Below the pieces are notes generated by a model. It had not been told where the DNA came from and made no database searches. It was given only the letters and a program-made list of their open reading frames with translations. A stretch of DNA of 64,000 nt from Chloroherpetonaceae bacterium. GTDB lineage: Bacteria; Bacteroidota; Chlorobiia; Chlorobiales; Thermochlorobacteraceae. The stretch covers positions 607,001-671,000 of the forward strand of contig JANRJQ010000004.1 of NCBI GenBank assembly GCA_033763895.1, given 5' to 3'. This document shows positions 34,722-44,304 of the stretch, in pieces. The position numbers and the translations under genes are program-made. Within the stretch, counting starts at the first letter, position 1. The number at the start of each line of letters is the position of its first letter.

Positions 34722-37184
34722 ATGCCTACAAAAAAGACATCGAAATCGCCAGCTGCTTCAAAATCGAAGAAAAAAATGGACGATGCAGCTGACATCGATT
34801 CAACTACAGAATCACGCGCCCTTGGCAAAAGCCTTGTGATTGTTGAATCCCCTTCAAAAGCTAAAACCATCAATAAATATCTCGGCAAAGAGTTTACTGT
34901 TTTTGCATCTGTTGGGCACATTCGCGAATTGCCAAAAAAGGAAATCGGACTCGATTTCGACCATCATTATGAGCCTCGCTACGACATCATTGTTGGTAAA
35001 GAAAAGGTTGTTCGAGAGATGAAGAAGCTCGCCAAAGACGCTTCTGAAATCTTTCTAGCCACCGACCCTGACCGCGAGGGAGAAGCCATTTCTTGGCATA
35101 TTTCTTCCGTGATTACAGATGATGCCAAAGTGGCCAAAAAATCGATTCGACGCGTGCTCTTTAATGAAATCACAGCTAAAGCGGTACGTGAAGCGGTCAG
35201 CAAGCCACGTGACCTTGATTTTAATTTGGTTCGGTCTCAGCAGGCCCGTCAAGCCCTTGATAAAATTGTGGGCTATAAGGTTTCGCCATTTCTGTGGAAC
35301 ACCGTTTTGCGCGGCATTTCTGCGGGGCGGGTACAGTCTGTTGCGCTTCGCCTTGTCTGCGAGCGAGAAGCGGAAATCACGGCGTTCAAACCCCGCGAAT
35401 ACTGGTCGATTTTTGCGGATTTTCAAACCCCAAAGGGTGAAGTTTTTTCCGCCAAACTCACCAAGATACAAGGGAAAGATGTTGAGCTGGGAAATGAAGC
35501 CGATGCGCGAAAAGTTGCTGAAGATATTCGAAAACGGCTTTTTGGCGTCTCGGAAATTCGAAGAAAGAAAACGCGTCGCAACCCGCCTTCACCGTTCACG
35601 ACTTCTCTTTTGCAGCAAGCGGCTTCAAATCAATTGGGCTTTGGTTCCAAAAAAACGATGATCCTTGCGCAGCAGCTTTATGAAGGAATTGAAATCGGTT
35701 CCGAAGGTGCAGTCGGGCTTATTACTTATATGAGAACTGATTCGAAGCGTGTTGGAAAAGAGGCTCAAGACGAAGCACGTGATTTTGTCCGCTCTCAAAT
35801 GGGCAATGAATTCATTCCGGAAAATCCGATTGCGTATAAATCGAACGATGCTGCGCAGGATGCCCACGAAGCGATTCGCCCAACGGCAGTTGACCGTACA
35901 CCGCGAGCAATGCAAAGTTATCTGAGCAAAGATCAACACCGGCTTTATGAACTTATTTGGAAGCGCTTTGTAGCGTCTCAGATGTCGGCCGCAGAAATCG
36001 AGCAAACCAGTGTTGATATTGAAGATGTGGAACGCGAGTTTCTTTTCCGCGCCTCGGGAAATGTGGTGCTCTTTGAAGGATTTTTGAAAGTTTATGGCGA
36101 TAGCAAAGAACTTGACTATGAAGACCGTAAAACCACTAAAAACGAAGACGACGAAGATGAAAAGCCCGCAAATCTTCCACGTGTTCTCAATGAAAAGGAT
36201 ACACTGAAACTCAGTGAACTCAAGGAGAATCAGCATTTTACCAAGCCGCCTTCGCGATATAGTGAAGCGAGTTTGGTGAAGGAACTTGATAACTTTGGTA
36301 TCGGCCGTCCATCAACTTACGCATCAATTCTTTCGACACTCGCCGACCGAGGGTATGTCATCAATCAAAACCGCCGATTAACCCCAACTGAATTGGGGAA
36401 AGATGTCAATACCACACTAATTGCCAATTTTCCGGAGCTGTTCAATACTGACTTTACGGCGCAGATGGAAACGAAGCTTGATAAAGTAGCTGAAGGAAAA
36501 GACGACTATGAAAAGCTTTTGGATAATTTTTATCTGCCCTTTTCAAAAGCATTGGAACTGAGGGAAAAGTCGCCCATTCTGCCGCAAAACGACAATGCCG
36601 AAACCTGCGATAAATGCAATAAAGGTAAAATGGTGATCAAGTGGACGAAGTCAGGAAAGTTTCTTTCCTGCTCTCGTTACCCCAAGTGTGATAACGCTAA
36701 ATCCATTGCCACGATTAAACAAGCCCCGCAAGAATCCGGCATCAAGTGCCCCAAATGCGAAACCGGCAGAATGGTGGTTCGCATTGGGAAATTCGGAAAG
36801 TTTTTGGCTTGTACCAATTACCCGAATTGCGATGGGCTTTTAAATTTGGATAAAGGCGGCAGAGTAACACCGCCGAAAACCCCACCGCTGACAACTGTAG
36901 AATCTTGCCCAAAATGTTCATCGCCAATGTACTTGCGCGAAAGCAAGCGAGGTCTTTGGTTTAGTTGTACAAGATTCCCAAAATGTCGCGGAATAAAATC
37001 GTGGAAAGATATTGATGAAGAAAAGCAGGCAGCATATGAAGCTGAATATCGTGCACATGAAAAAGGCCATCCAAAGCCTGAATTAACACTCATTGACGGC
37101 ACACCGCTCGATTTATCGATGAAATTGGAAGAGATTATTGAATCGCAAGGGCTTGAAGCACCGCAGGAAACGGGGGGACAGTGA
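34722..37184 (+). CDS. topA: DNA topoisomerase I (type IA)
   Basis: Relaxes negative supercoils. 820 residues with a basic, Lys-rich N-terminal extension (first ~35 residues) before the TOPRIM domain (LVIVESPSKAKTINKYLG; ATDPDREGEAISWH). The catalytic tyrosine is in GLITYMRTDSKRV. Three C-terminal topoisomerase zinc fingers are visible: CDKCNKGKMVIKW, CPKCETGRMVVRI and CPKCSSPMYLRES, each closed by SC-x4-PKC or CTxxPxC. An acidic segment (NEDDEDEK) near 480 lies in the decatenation loop region. Its TGA overlaps the GTG of the next gene. Confidence 0.97.
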   Translation: MPTKKTSKSPAASKSKKKMDDAADIDSTTESRALGKSLVIVESPSKAKTINKYLGKEFTVFASVGHIRELPKKEIGLDFDHHYEPRYDIIVGKEKVVREMKKLAKDASEIFLATDPDREGEAISWHISSVITDDAKVAKKSIRRVLFNEITAKAVREAVSKPRDLDFNLVRSQQARQALDKIVGYKVSPFLWNTVLRGISAGRVQSVALRLVCEREAEITAFKPREYWSIFADFQTPKGEVFSAKLTKIQGKDVELGNEADARKVAEDIRKRLFGVSEIRRKKTRRNPPSPFTTSLLQQAASNQLGFGSKKTMILAQQLYEGIEIGSEGAVGLITYMRTDSKRVGKEAQDEARDFVRSQMGNEFIPENPIAYKSNDAAQDAHEAIRPTAVDRTPRAMQSYLSKDQHRLYELIWKRFVASQMSAAEIEQTSVDIEDVEREFLFRASGNVVLFEGFLKVYGDSKELDYEDRKTTKNEDDEDEKPANLPRVLNEKDTLKLSELKENQHFTKPPSRYSEASLVKELDNFGIGRPSTYASILSTLADRGYVINQNRRLTPTELGKDVNTTLIANFPELFNTDFTAQMETKLDKVAEGKDDYEKLLDNFYLPFSKALELREKSPILPQNDNAETCDKCNKGKMVIKWTKSGKFLSCSRYPKCDNAKSIATIKQAPQESGIKCPKCETGRMVVRIGKFGKFLACTNYPNCDGLLNLDKGGRVTPPKTPPLTTVESCPKCSSPMYLRESKRGLWFSCTRFPKCRGIKSWKDIDEEKQAAYEAEYRAHEKGHPKPELTLIDGTPLDLSMKLEEIIESQGLEAPQETGGQ

Positions 37185-37789
37185 GTGAAGTTTTTTTGAT
37201 TTTATTCACCATCACGATCGCAAGCCTCTTTTTAGGGGGTTTGCCTGCATTTTGGATGAAATCTCCGATTAGCTCTTGGGCTTTTATCAAGCACCGTGGG
37301 CTGCTTGCACTTATTAGTTTTTTGATTCTTATTGGCGCAAGCCTTGTTTCAATTAACTATCTTAAGTTGAAAAAGAGCAGCGACATGCGCTCTTGGGCCG
37401 TAAGCAAGGCTTTAATATTAACTTCGGAAATGAAGGGCAAAAAGGCGTTTATTCCCTTTGTGACTTATGAATACAATTTTTTAGGAAAACGCTTCACCGG
37501 TGAAACGGAACTTTATGCGCCCCAATTTGGCAGCAAAGAAACCCGTAAAAAAACCTCAAACGAACTTCTGAAAGAGTATTCTGCTGGCAATACTGTGGAA
37601 GTTTTTATCAATCCAAGTAACCCCAAAGAATCGGCGTTGCAGCTTTCAGCTTCGTGGCAATTTGTGATTCAATTGGGAGTGGGTTTTCTGCTTTTTTCGC
37701 TATTTCTCCCTTTCTTCTTCTTTCGGCTTTCAGCAACGATTCAGGACGCATATCTCAAAGAGAAGGCAAAACAGTTAAACTTGAACTAA
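37181..37789 (+). CDS. DUF3592-like membrane protein
   Basis: 202 residues, N-terminal helices at about 3-25 and 37-58 and a C-terminal helix at about 163-183. Between them a beta domain (FVTYEYNFLGKRFTGETELYAP...VEVFINPSNPKES) matches the DUF3592 pattern in which a YxYxVxGxxYxG motif is followed by V.YxPxxPxxS. GTG start overlaps the topA stop as GTGA, so it is translationally coupled. Function unknown. Confidence 0.75.
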   Translation: MSEVFLILFTITIASLFLGGLPAFWMKSPISSWAFIKHRGLLALISFLILIGASLVSINYLKLKKSSDMRSWAVSKALILTSEMKGKKAFIPFVTYEYNFLGKRFTGETELYAPQFGSKETRKKTSNELLKEYSAGNTVEVFINPSNPKESALQLSASWQFVIQLGVGFLLFSLFLPFFFFRLSATIQDAYLKEKAKQLNLN

Positions 37790-37806
37790 GGAAAAGGAGC
37801 CACTCT

Positions 37807-38553
37807 TTAACGCTTCAAGAAAATCGGATTATTTGCAACGCCCATTTTTTGCAAGGCATATTGCACCGAAACCCATAAACAACCAAAGCCATATTTCAAG
37901 CTTCGGGTAAAATTGATTGATGAAGCTTCATCAAAGTACTTGGTTGGGCAGGTGATTTCGGCGACTTCAAAGCCCGCGTAAAAAATTTGTGCAATCATTT
38001 GATTATCAAAAATGAAATCGTCCGAGTTTTTATGATAATCGATGCGGGTAAGCACTTCCTTTGAAAAAGCACGATAGCCGGTGTGATACTCCGAAAGCTT
38101 TTGCCCCATCAGAATGTTTTGCGCAAGGGTAAGAAATCGATTTGAAATGTACTTGTAGATTGGCATTCCACCTTTGAGCGCGCCCCCGCCTAAAATACGT
38201 GAGCCCAAAACGACGGGATAAACCTCATTGGCAATGATGCCAATCATTGGCGAAAGTAGTTTTGGCGTGTATTGATAGTCGGGGTGTAACATCACAACGA
38301 TATCTGCGCCGAGTTCAAGCGCTTTATCGTAACAGGTTTTTTGATTACCGCCGTAACCGCGATTTTTTTGATGAGGAATAATGTGGCGAATTCCCAAACG
38401 CTTTGCCACTGCAAGCGTGTCATCACGGCTGGCATCATCAACAAGCACCACTTCATCGACTTCCCCCAACGGGATTTCGCGGTAGGTTCTTTCAAGCGTT
38501 CTTGCTGCGTTGTAAGCCGGCAGCACCACCACCACTTTTTTGCCGTGTACCAT
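37807..38553 (-). CDS. Polyprenyl-phosphate-type glycosyltransferase family 2
   Basis: 248 residues resembling dolichyl-phosphate mannosyltransferase: VVVVLPAYNAARTLERTYREI, DEVVLVDDASRDDTL and VVMLHPDYQY (DxD-equivalent). No C-terminal membrane helices, so a soluble cytoplasmic-face enzyme. It starts one base after the wecB stop (TGATATG), so the two are co-translated; together they suggest surface polysaccharide synthesis with an N-acetylmannosamine-type sugar. Confidence 0.85.
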   Translation of the reverse strand: MVHGKKVVVVLPAYNAARTLERTYREIPLGEVDEVVLVDDASRDDTLAVAKRLGIRHIIPHQKNRGYGGNQKTCYDKALELGADIVVMLHPDYQYTPKLLSPMIGIIANEVYPVVLGSRILGGGALKGGMPIYKYISNRFLTLAQNILMGQKLSEYHTGYRAFSKEVLTRIDYHKNSDDFIFDNQMIAQIFYAGFEVAEITCPTKYFDEASSINFTRSLKYGFGCLWVSVQYALQKMGVANNPIFLKR

Positions 38554-38554
38554 A

Positions 38555-39709
38555 TCAGTTCAGCGAGGGGTTTGATTTGTTTTCGCCCAATGCTTCCTGA
38601 TTCGATTTTAATTCTGCAAAGACTTCACCCAAGTGCTTGACAATTCGCTCGGCTGCACGGCCATCCCAATACTGTGGAATCAACCCTTTTTTTATGGTTC
38701 CGTTCAACACTTTTAAGGCCTCCTCGCGAACATCATCGGCATTGGTACCAACCAGAATATTTGTTCCAACTTCAACCGTTATTGGCCGCTCTGTGTTTTC
38801 GCGCATTGTTAGGCAAGGCACGCCAAGCACAGTGGTTTCTTCTTGAATTCCCCCTGAATCGGTGAGCACCATTTTTGATTCTTTCATAAGTTTTAAGAAT
38901 TCAATGTAGCCTTGTGGGTCAATGAGCTTCAGCCCGCGAATCTTTTCTACGCGTGGAAGCAATCCAAAATTTTCAAGCATTTTTCGGGTTCTGGGATGAA
39001 TTGGGAAAACGATATCGGTCTTTTCTGAAATTGCTTCAAAGAGACCTAATATTTTTTCAAGGCTTTCTTTTTCATCAACATTGCTTGGGCGGTGCAAGGT
39101 TACCAATGAATAGGATTTTGGGGTTAGCCCAAGCTTTTCGAGCACATCGCTTGTGCGGGCTTTTTCAATGTGCGAAACGAGAGAATCGATCATCACATTA
39201 CCGACGAGCACACATTTTTCATCCGCTATGCCTTCCATAATCAAATGATGAATTCCCGAGGGTTCGCTGACATAGAGCAAATCGGAAATCGAATCGGTAA
39301 CAATGCGATTAATTTCTTCGGGCATTGTGCGGTCGCCACTGCGAAGCCCCGCCTCGACATGCGCTACCGGAATACAGAGCTTTGCCGCCACAAGCGTACA
39401 GGCTAAAGTTGAATTCACATCACCTACAACAATGACCAAATCGGGGGCATGCTCCAAACAGACTTTTTCAAATTCAATCATGACCTTCGCCGTTTGAACC
39501 GCGTGAGATCCGGAGCCGATACCGAGATAAATATCCGGCTCGGGCAATGCCAATTCTTCAAAAAAAACTTTTGACATTTTTTCGTCGTAATGTTGGCCGG
39601 TGTGAAGGATAAGTGTTTTATACAAACCGGTTTTTAGCAATTCGCGGTGGAGTGGTGCAATTTTCATAAAGTTGGGGCGGGCACCGGCAACAAGGATAAT
39701 CTTTTTCAA
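38555..39709 (-). CDS. wecB: UDP-N-acetylglucosamine 2-epimerase (non-hydrolysing)
   Basis: Interconverts UDP-GlcNAc and UDP-ManNAc for surface polysaccharides. 384 residues: IILVAGARPNFMKIAPL, HTGQHYDEKMS, VVVGDVNSTLA, HVEAGLRSGDRTMPEEINR, and the UDP/allosteric site LTDSGGIQEETTVLGVPCLTMRENTERP (residues ~290 on). All family motifs look intact. First gene of the pair with the GT2 at 37807; promoter candidate TATTTTTG at 39772-39765. Confidence 0.95.
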   Translation of the reverse strand: MKKIILVAGARPNFMKIAPLHRELLKTGLYKTLILHTGQHYDEKMSKVFFEELALPEPDIYLGIGSGSHAVQTAKVMIEFEKVCLEHAPDLVIVVGDVNSTLACTLVAAKLCIPVAHVEAGLRSGDRTMPEEINRIVTDSISDLLYVSEPSGIHHLIMEGIADEKCVLVGNVMIDSLVSHIEKARTSDVLEKLGLTPKSYSLVTLHRPSNVDEKESLEKILGLFEAISEKTDIVFPIHPRTRKMLENFGLLPRVEKIRGLKLIDPQGYIEFLKLMKESKMVLTDSGGIQEETTVLGVPCLTMRENTERPITVEVGTNILVGTNADDVREEALKVLNGTIKKGLIPQYWDGRAAERIVKHLGEVFAELKSNQEALGENKSNPSLN

Positions 39710-39777
39710 CTGAGTCGTTTTTTAATTCATATGTGACCGGCGTAATGCCGTCGTTTTAAGAGCGCAAAAATAGTGCT

Positions 39778-41502
39778 ATGTTAAGCGTGAAAAAAATCAT
39801 TCATCACAGAGATTCATTGCCGCAGGTTCATTTTTTTTCATTCGAATGCCAACAGTATCAAGCCCTTGCTTTAACGCAACAAGCAAGTCAAACATCATTT
39901 TTCAATTTGAACAACTCTTTTCGTTCTTTCTTTTGCTTGATTCTTTTTTCCTCTTTCATAGACTTTGGTTTTTCACAAACGGCCGATTCTGCTGCTGCAC
40001 GCCGTGTTGTATTGGAACACGCCGATGAAATTCGAGGAGGAACACTCACTGAATTGAATGACTCGCTTCTTACCTCCGAGCCGGTTCGGATTCTCATTGG
40101 CAATGTTCGGCTGCGCGATTCAACTACCTCCGTTCGTTGCGATACCGCCGTTGAATATCTTCAATCACGAAAAGTGCGGCTTGCCTCGAAAAAGAATGGC
40201 CTTGCTACCATTGTTCGTGATACCGTTACCATTCAAGGGGTTCAAGGATTTTACTTCCCTTCCGATAGCCGTGCTGAAATGAAAGGCTCCGTTTCGCTGC
40301 GCGATAACACCGTGACCTTGCGAAGCGCTTTAGGAACCTATTTCACCGAGGAGCAGCGCGCTGTTTTTTCTGAAAATGTTTCGCTGCGCGATAGCACCAA
40401 TACTGTGTTTACTGATAGTTTAATTTTTTTTCGAAGAGAAAACCGAACGATTGTCATTGGAAATACCCGCATTCTTAACACTGCCGACAATGTGGAAATA
40501 CGCGGTGGCTTTGCTGAGCATTTCTTAAAACAAAACCGAAGCCGCATCACCCTTTCACCTATGCTGCTCAAGTTTGATTCGTCAAAAAGTGAAGCGAATC
40601 TCTCAATTGATACACTTCTCATTGTCGCTAAAGAAATGAAGAGTTTTCGTGGTTTTGAGGATACGCTCAAAAGAATTGAAATGCTTGACAGCGTTAAAAT
40701 TCAACGCGGGTTACTTTCTGCTTTGGCGCAAAAGGCGGTTTACCTTTTTGATTCTTTACGGATTTCGCTCTACGAGTCACCCATTTTGTGGTTCGATGCG
40801 TCTCAACTCACCGGCGATTCTATTTTTGTGCAATTAGAGGAAGTTTCCGATTCCCTTGAATCCGCAAAAGGGAAAATTCAAGAAGAGGTCACAACCGAGC
40901 GAAAAGTCAATAAAAGTCCATCCAGAAAAAAAACACGCTTAAAGTCAATTGCCGTTTATGGCAGCGCGTTTTTGGTTTCGCGTGACACAATGAACACCGA
41001 GGGGAATAAGTTTAATCAGGTTTCTGGGCGAAATATTTTTCTTTCGTTTAATAATGACTCGCGGCTTTCCCGTGCCGATGTTTACCGAGAGGCGCAGAGC
41101 CTTTATTTCACTTATGACGATAGCACTGCCAAAGGTGCGAATTTGACGAGCGGCGATGAAATCAATCTGTTTTTTGAAGACGGGAGTGCGACAAAGATTG
41201 TTGTTAAAGGTGATGTCGAAGGTGCTCAATATCCCGAGCGGTTACTTGCTCGATTAAACAACCTTGAGGGCTTTGAATGGCGAGAGAATGAACGCCCAAG
41301 GCTTACCTTGCCTCCCGTTACCGAGAATCCGGTTAGTCCAAAATCGAAATCGAATAAGAGAACAAAACCCGCTGTGAAAAAGAAATCGTCTCAAGTTCAA
41401 GGGCCTTCAGCAAAACCTGAGACTATAAATCCAAATATTAAACCAACTCCAAAACCAGTACCGAAATCGAACCGAGAGCGCTTTGAAAAGGGTATTCAAT
41501 AA
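39778..41502 (+). CDS. OstA/LptA-like outer-membrane biogenesis protein
   Basis: 574 residues; a hydrophobic segment FFCLILFSSFIDFGFSQ at about 51-67 looks like the real signal peptide, so the true start is probably further in, perhaps a TTG near 39907. The mature part has the OstA/LptA jellyroll repeats (VRILIGNVRLRDSTTSVRCD, ATIVRDTVTIQGVQGFYF, ALGTYFTEEQRAVFSENV), then a longer middle and a Pro/Lys-rich C-terminal tail. Bacteroidetes/Chlorobi use such proteins for LPS transport. Role in LPS export is inferred from the fold. Confidence 0.8.
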   Translation: MLSVKKIIHHRDSLPQVHFFSFECQQYQALALTQQASQTSFFNLNNSFRSFFCLILFSSFIDFGFSQTADSAAARRVVLEHADEIRGGTLTELNDSLLTSEPVRILIGNVRLRDSTTSVRCDTAVEYLQSRKVRLASKKNGLATIVRDTVTIQGVQGFYFPSDSRAEMKGSVSLRDNTVTLRSALGTYFTEEQRAVFSENVSLRDSTNTVFTDSLIFFRRENRTIVIGNTRILNTADNVEIRGGFAEHFLKQNRSRITLSPMLLKFDSSKSEANLSIDTLLIVAKEMKSFRGFEDTLKRIEMLDSVKIQRGLLSALAQKAVYLFDSLRISLYESPILWFDASQLTGDSIFVQLEEVSDSLESAKGKIQEEVTTERKVNKSPSRKKTRLKSIAVYGSAFLVSRDTMNTEGNKFNQVSGRNIFLSFNNDSRLSRADVYREAQSLYFTYDDSTAKGANLTSGDEINLFFEDGSATKIVVKGDVEGAQYPERLLARLNNLEGFEWRENERPRLTLPPVTENPVSPKSKSNKRTKPAVKKKSSQVQGPSAKPETINPNIKPTPKPVPKSNRERFEKGIQ

Positions 41503-41688
41503 GAATATAGAAGAAAATAAGACTTAGAACAGTGTTTCACGCGATTTCTTCTCATTGAAAAGGGAAATTGATTTTAAGACAATAAATTCCGTCATTTAGT
41601 TGACAGTAAATCAATAATTTGATTCAACGATTCATAAGATGGCTGATTCATTTTATCAAATAACTAATTTTTTTTGAATTCATCATCT

Positions 41689-42390
41689 GTGCCTAAAAAG
41701 AATAAAAATAAAAGAGAGAAGAAAAGTAGCGTAAATCGACCTAAAAAGTTGGGGAAGCTTGCGAAACTCAAGCTAAAGAATGACAAGACGCCTGACCCAC
41801 GTCAAGTTCATATTAAACCCAATGAGCCAAAAGACACTGTACCCAAAGAGGCACAGTCAAAAGCAGCTAAACGCAAACCCTCTCAGGATAAAGGGATTTC
41901 TTCAAATTTAGATCATATCTCGCGGATTGATAGCGGCGCGACCCACGCGTGGTTTGTTAGGATGCGGCGTAACGGGAAAGTGTTTTCAAAAACATTTAGT
42001 GATCGAAAGCTCGGGGGTAAAGATGCTTCTCTGCAAAAGGCGATTCAATTCAGAGATGAAATGCTTGGGCAATTGGATCATATTGCCGGGATTCAAATTC
42101 CGCGTTTCCGATTTTTAAAGGAAAACAAGAGAAACAAATCGGGTTATACCGGGGTCTTAAAACTTTCACGAACACAGTATGGCATTCTTCGGGAAGACTA
42201 TGTAGCGCAGTGGCATGAAGAGCGTTACAAGCTTCGCCGAAAATATTTTTCAATAGCCAAATTTGGTGAAGAGGAAGCTTTTCGATTAGCCAAGGAATAC
42301 CGAGAGAAGATGATGAAAAAGCTCGCTAAACGCACCAAGAAGGAAATGAAGAAATTGAAAAAAACGCTTAAACATAAATCGGAACCCTAA
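41689..42390 (+). CDS. AP2/ERF-like DNA-binding protein with lysine-rich N-terminus
   Basis: 233 residues from a GTG at 41689 (a TTG at 41674 is also possible). The first ~75 residues are Lys/Pro-rich; two AP2-like three-strand-plus-helix repeats follow. Repeat 1 has AWFVRMRRNGKVFSKTFSD and KAIQFRDEML; repeat 2 has NKSGYTGVLKLSR, YVAQWHEERYKLRRKYFSI and GEEEAFRLAKEYRE. AP2 domains bind DNA and in bacteria usually accompany homing endonucleases or integrases; here there is no nuclease. The C-terminus is a basic helix. Suggests a small chromatin-like or regulatory DNA binder; inference only. Confidence 0.68.
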   Translation: MPKKNKNKREKKSSVNRPKKLGKLAKLKLKNDKTPDPRQVHIKPNEPKDTVPKEAQSKAAKRKPSQDKGISSNLDHISRIDSGATHAWFVRMRRNGKVFSKTFSDRKLGGKDASLQKAIQFRDEMLGQLDHIAGIQIPRFRFLKENKRNKSGYTGVLKLSRTQYGILREDYVAQWHEERYKLRRKYFSIAKFGEEEAFRLAKEYREKMMKKLAKRTKKEMKKLKKTLKHKSEP

Positions 42391-42399
42391 AGTGAAAAA

Positions 42400-42420
42400 A
42401 GCGGCAGAATTTCTGCCGCT
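42400..42420. terminator. Bidirectional terminator hairpin
   Basis: A stem of up to 10 bp (AGCGGCAGAA / TTCTGCCGCT) lies between convergent genes; the minus strand continues into a T-run (GCTTTTTTC), the plus strand into TTCT. Confidence 0.75.
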
Positions 42421-42446
42421 TCTAAATTCAGAAAAAATTTTATCGG

Positions 42447-42779
42447 TTAGGGTTCGCGTCTTGTCTTCATAATGGATTCACCCCATTTTTCAAGGAACTT
42501 CGGGTTTTGATAATCATTGACTGCACTCAAGGGAATATCAACGGAACTTTTATCGCGAAATCGTGCTCGAAATCCACCGACATCTTCAATCGATTCTACC
42601 ACACGATCATAAAATACTTCTCCCTTGCCCTTATTTCGATCAGGGTCTAAATGAAAGGCCATCTCATAAGATCCAAGCGAATACTTGGTTTTCAGCAAAC
42701 TGACGATATGGACAATCTTATCCTCCATTCCAATGTGCTTTTCGCCTTTAGCCGGCGCGGCTGCTGCTTTTGCTGACAT
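42447..42779 (-). CDS. Conserved hypothetical protein, 110 residues
   Basis: I recognise no named family. An Ala/Lys-rich N-terminus is followed by an alpha/beta body: MEDKIVHIVSLLKTKYSLGSY, EVFYDRVVESIEDVGGFRARF, VDIPLSAVNDYQNP. Cytoplasmic, small, clean ORF with typical codon use and a promoter-like TATTTTAG upstream. Probably a lineage-conserved core protein, but that rests on my impression of its composition. Confidence 0.6.
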   Translation of the reverse strand: MSAKAAAAPAKGEKHIGMEDKIVHIVSLLKTKYSLGSYEMAFHLDPDRNKGKGEVFYDRVVESIEDVGGFRARFRDKSSVDIPLSAVNDYQNPKFLEKWGESIMKTRREP

Positions 42780-42901
42780 AAATATGAAAGGTTAGGTTGA
42801 ATAATTTGGTGTTAGCGTTCCTATTCGAACAGATAAATTTCGGGCTAAAATACACATCCTTGCCGCGTTGAACAAACACTATCTCATTCATCGGAAAAAA
42901 T

Positions 42902-44251
42902 TTATGATCCGCTTTGAATTTGAGCACGTGAGATCGCCTTTGACACATTGACAAAAAATAGCAAACAAAGTCCAAAAGCAAATAGCACGATTAACGATAA
43001 AATTCCATATCTCAGCCCACCTAATACTTGATTGACAAACCCAAAAAGAAATGTGCCAATCCAAGAGGTTCCGCGTTCGCTGACTTCATAAAACGAAAAA
43101 AATGCCGCTTCCTTTCCTTTTGGAATCATCCGCGAAAACAAACTTCGGCTTAAAGCTTGCGAGCCCCCCATTACCAAAGCGACAACCGCCGCCATTATCC
43201 AAAACTGCAACGGCGTCGAAAGCAATAGCCACGCATAGACCACAATTCCACACCAAATGACAAGGGTTATCACAATCGCTTCCTTGGTTCCAAATCGCTC
43301 GGCTACTTTCCCAAAAAAGATAGCCCCTAAAAATGCAACGAATTGTACCATCAGAATGACAGAAATTAACGTGCCTGCTTCCATCTTCAGTTCTTCTGAA
43401 CCAAAGACAGTGGCGACGACAATTACCGTTTGCACGCCATCGTTATAAAGTAAATAGGCGATAAGAAATTTAAGCGTTTCAGGGAGCGACTGAATTTCGC
43501 GGAAGGTTTGGAAAATCTGCTTTAGTCCAAGTGAAAAGTAATTTTCATTCGCCGGCAAAGCTTTCTCGGCCTTTCGCCTTCGAAGCCTGTCAAAGGAAAA
43601 TTGACCGAAGATGAGCCACCAAAGCCCTGCGGAAGCAAGGCAAAGCCTCACGGCATCGCCCGTTTCGAGCAAAAGGCTCTCACGAAATTGAAAGACGATT
43701 AAATTGATTAGAAGCAAAATTCCTCCTCCAATGTATCCCAAGCCCCAACCGTAAGCCGAAACGCGGTCTCGCTCCTTTTCACTAGCGATTTCGGAGAGAT
43801 AGGCATTGTAAAGAACCATACAGGCTCCAAAGGCAAGATTGGCAATCGTAAAAAGTCCCGCGCCCAACCAATGCCGCCCATCAGTTACCATAAATAGCAT
43901 AAACGTTGAAACAGCGCCAATTAAGGTGAGAAACTGCATAAAGCGCTTACGGCGGTTGGAGTAATCGGAAATCGCGCCGAGAAACGGAAGAAAAAATATT
44001 TGAAGAAACACCGAGAAGGACGCCACATACGCATAAAATGAATCGTAACGAATCGGCAGCGGGCCGAGATAAACATTTCCTGCGGAATCGGCAGCGGCTT
44101 TCACAAGGCTGGTGAGATAAGGGCCGAAAAAGACCGTAACCACGGTGGCACTGAAGGCACTGATGGCCCAATCGTACATCGCCCACCCGAAGATTTCGCG
44201 GGGGTCGTCGTACGGGCTCTTTTCGATGGCTTCTTTTTCGAGATCTGTCAC
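42902..44251 (-). CDS. MFS transporter, UMF1/Atg22-like family
   Basis: 449 residues with about 12 helices. The N-terminal IFGWAMYDWAISAFSATVVTVFFGPY and SDYSNRRKRFM loop identify the UMF1 family, which includes the vacuolar amino-acid exporter Atg22 of yeast and bacterial homologues. GTG start at 44251. Substrate unknown. Followed (upstream in transcription) by the PIN-domain toxin pair, 53 bp away on the same strand. Confidence 0.88.
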   Translation of the reverse strand: MTDLEKEAIEKSPYDDPREIFGWAMYDWAISAFSATVVTVFFGPYLTSLVKAAADSAGNVYLGPLPIRYDSFYAYVASFSVFLQIFFLPFLGAISDYSNRRKRFMQFLTLIGAVSTFMLFMVTDGRHWLGAGLFTIANLAFGACMVLYNAYLSEIASEKERDRVSAYGWGLGYIGGGILLLINLIVFQFRESLLLETGDAVRLCLASAGLWWLIFGQFSFDRLRRRKAEKALPANENYFSLGLKQIFQTFREIQSLPETLKFLIAYLLYNDGVQTVIVVATVFGSEELKMEAGTLISVILMVQFVAFLGAIFFGKVAERFGTKEAIVITLVIWCGIVVYAWLLLSTPLQFWIMAAVVALVMGGSQALSRSLFSRMIPKGKEAAFFSFYEVSERGTSWIGTFLFGFVNQVLGGLRYGILSLIVLFAFGLCLLFFVNVSKAISRAQIQSGS

Positions 44252-44304
44252 GAATAAATTTGGTATGTAATTGTACTTTTTTTTATAGGGTTTAGAATAC
44301 TCGC

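Noticed and set aside
35119-36236. Long ORFs in other frames of topA (180 and 203 codons)
   Set aside because: topA has full-length motifs in its frame; these are shadows caused by codon use.
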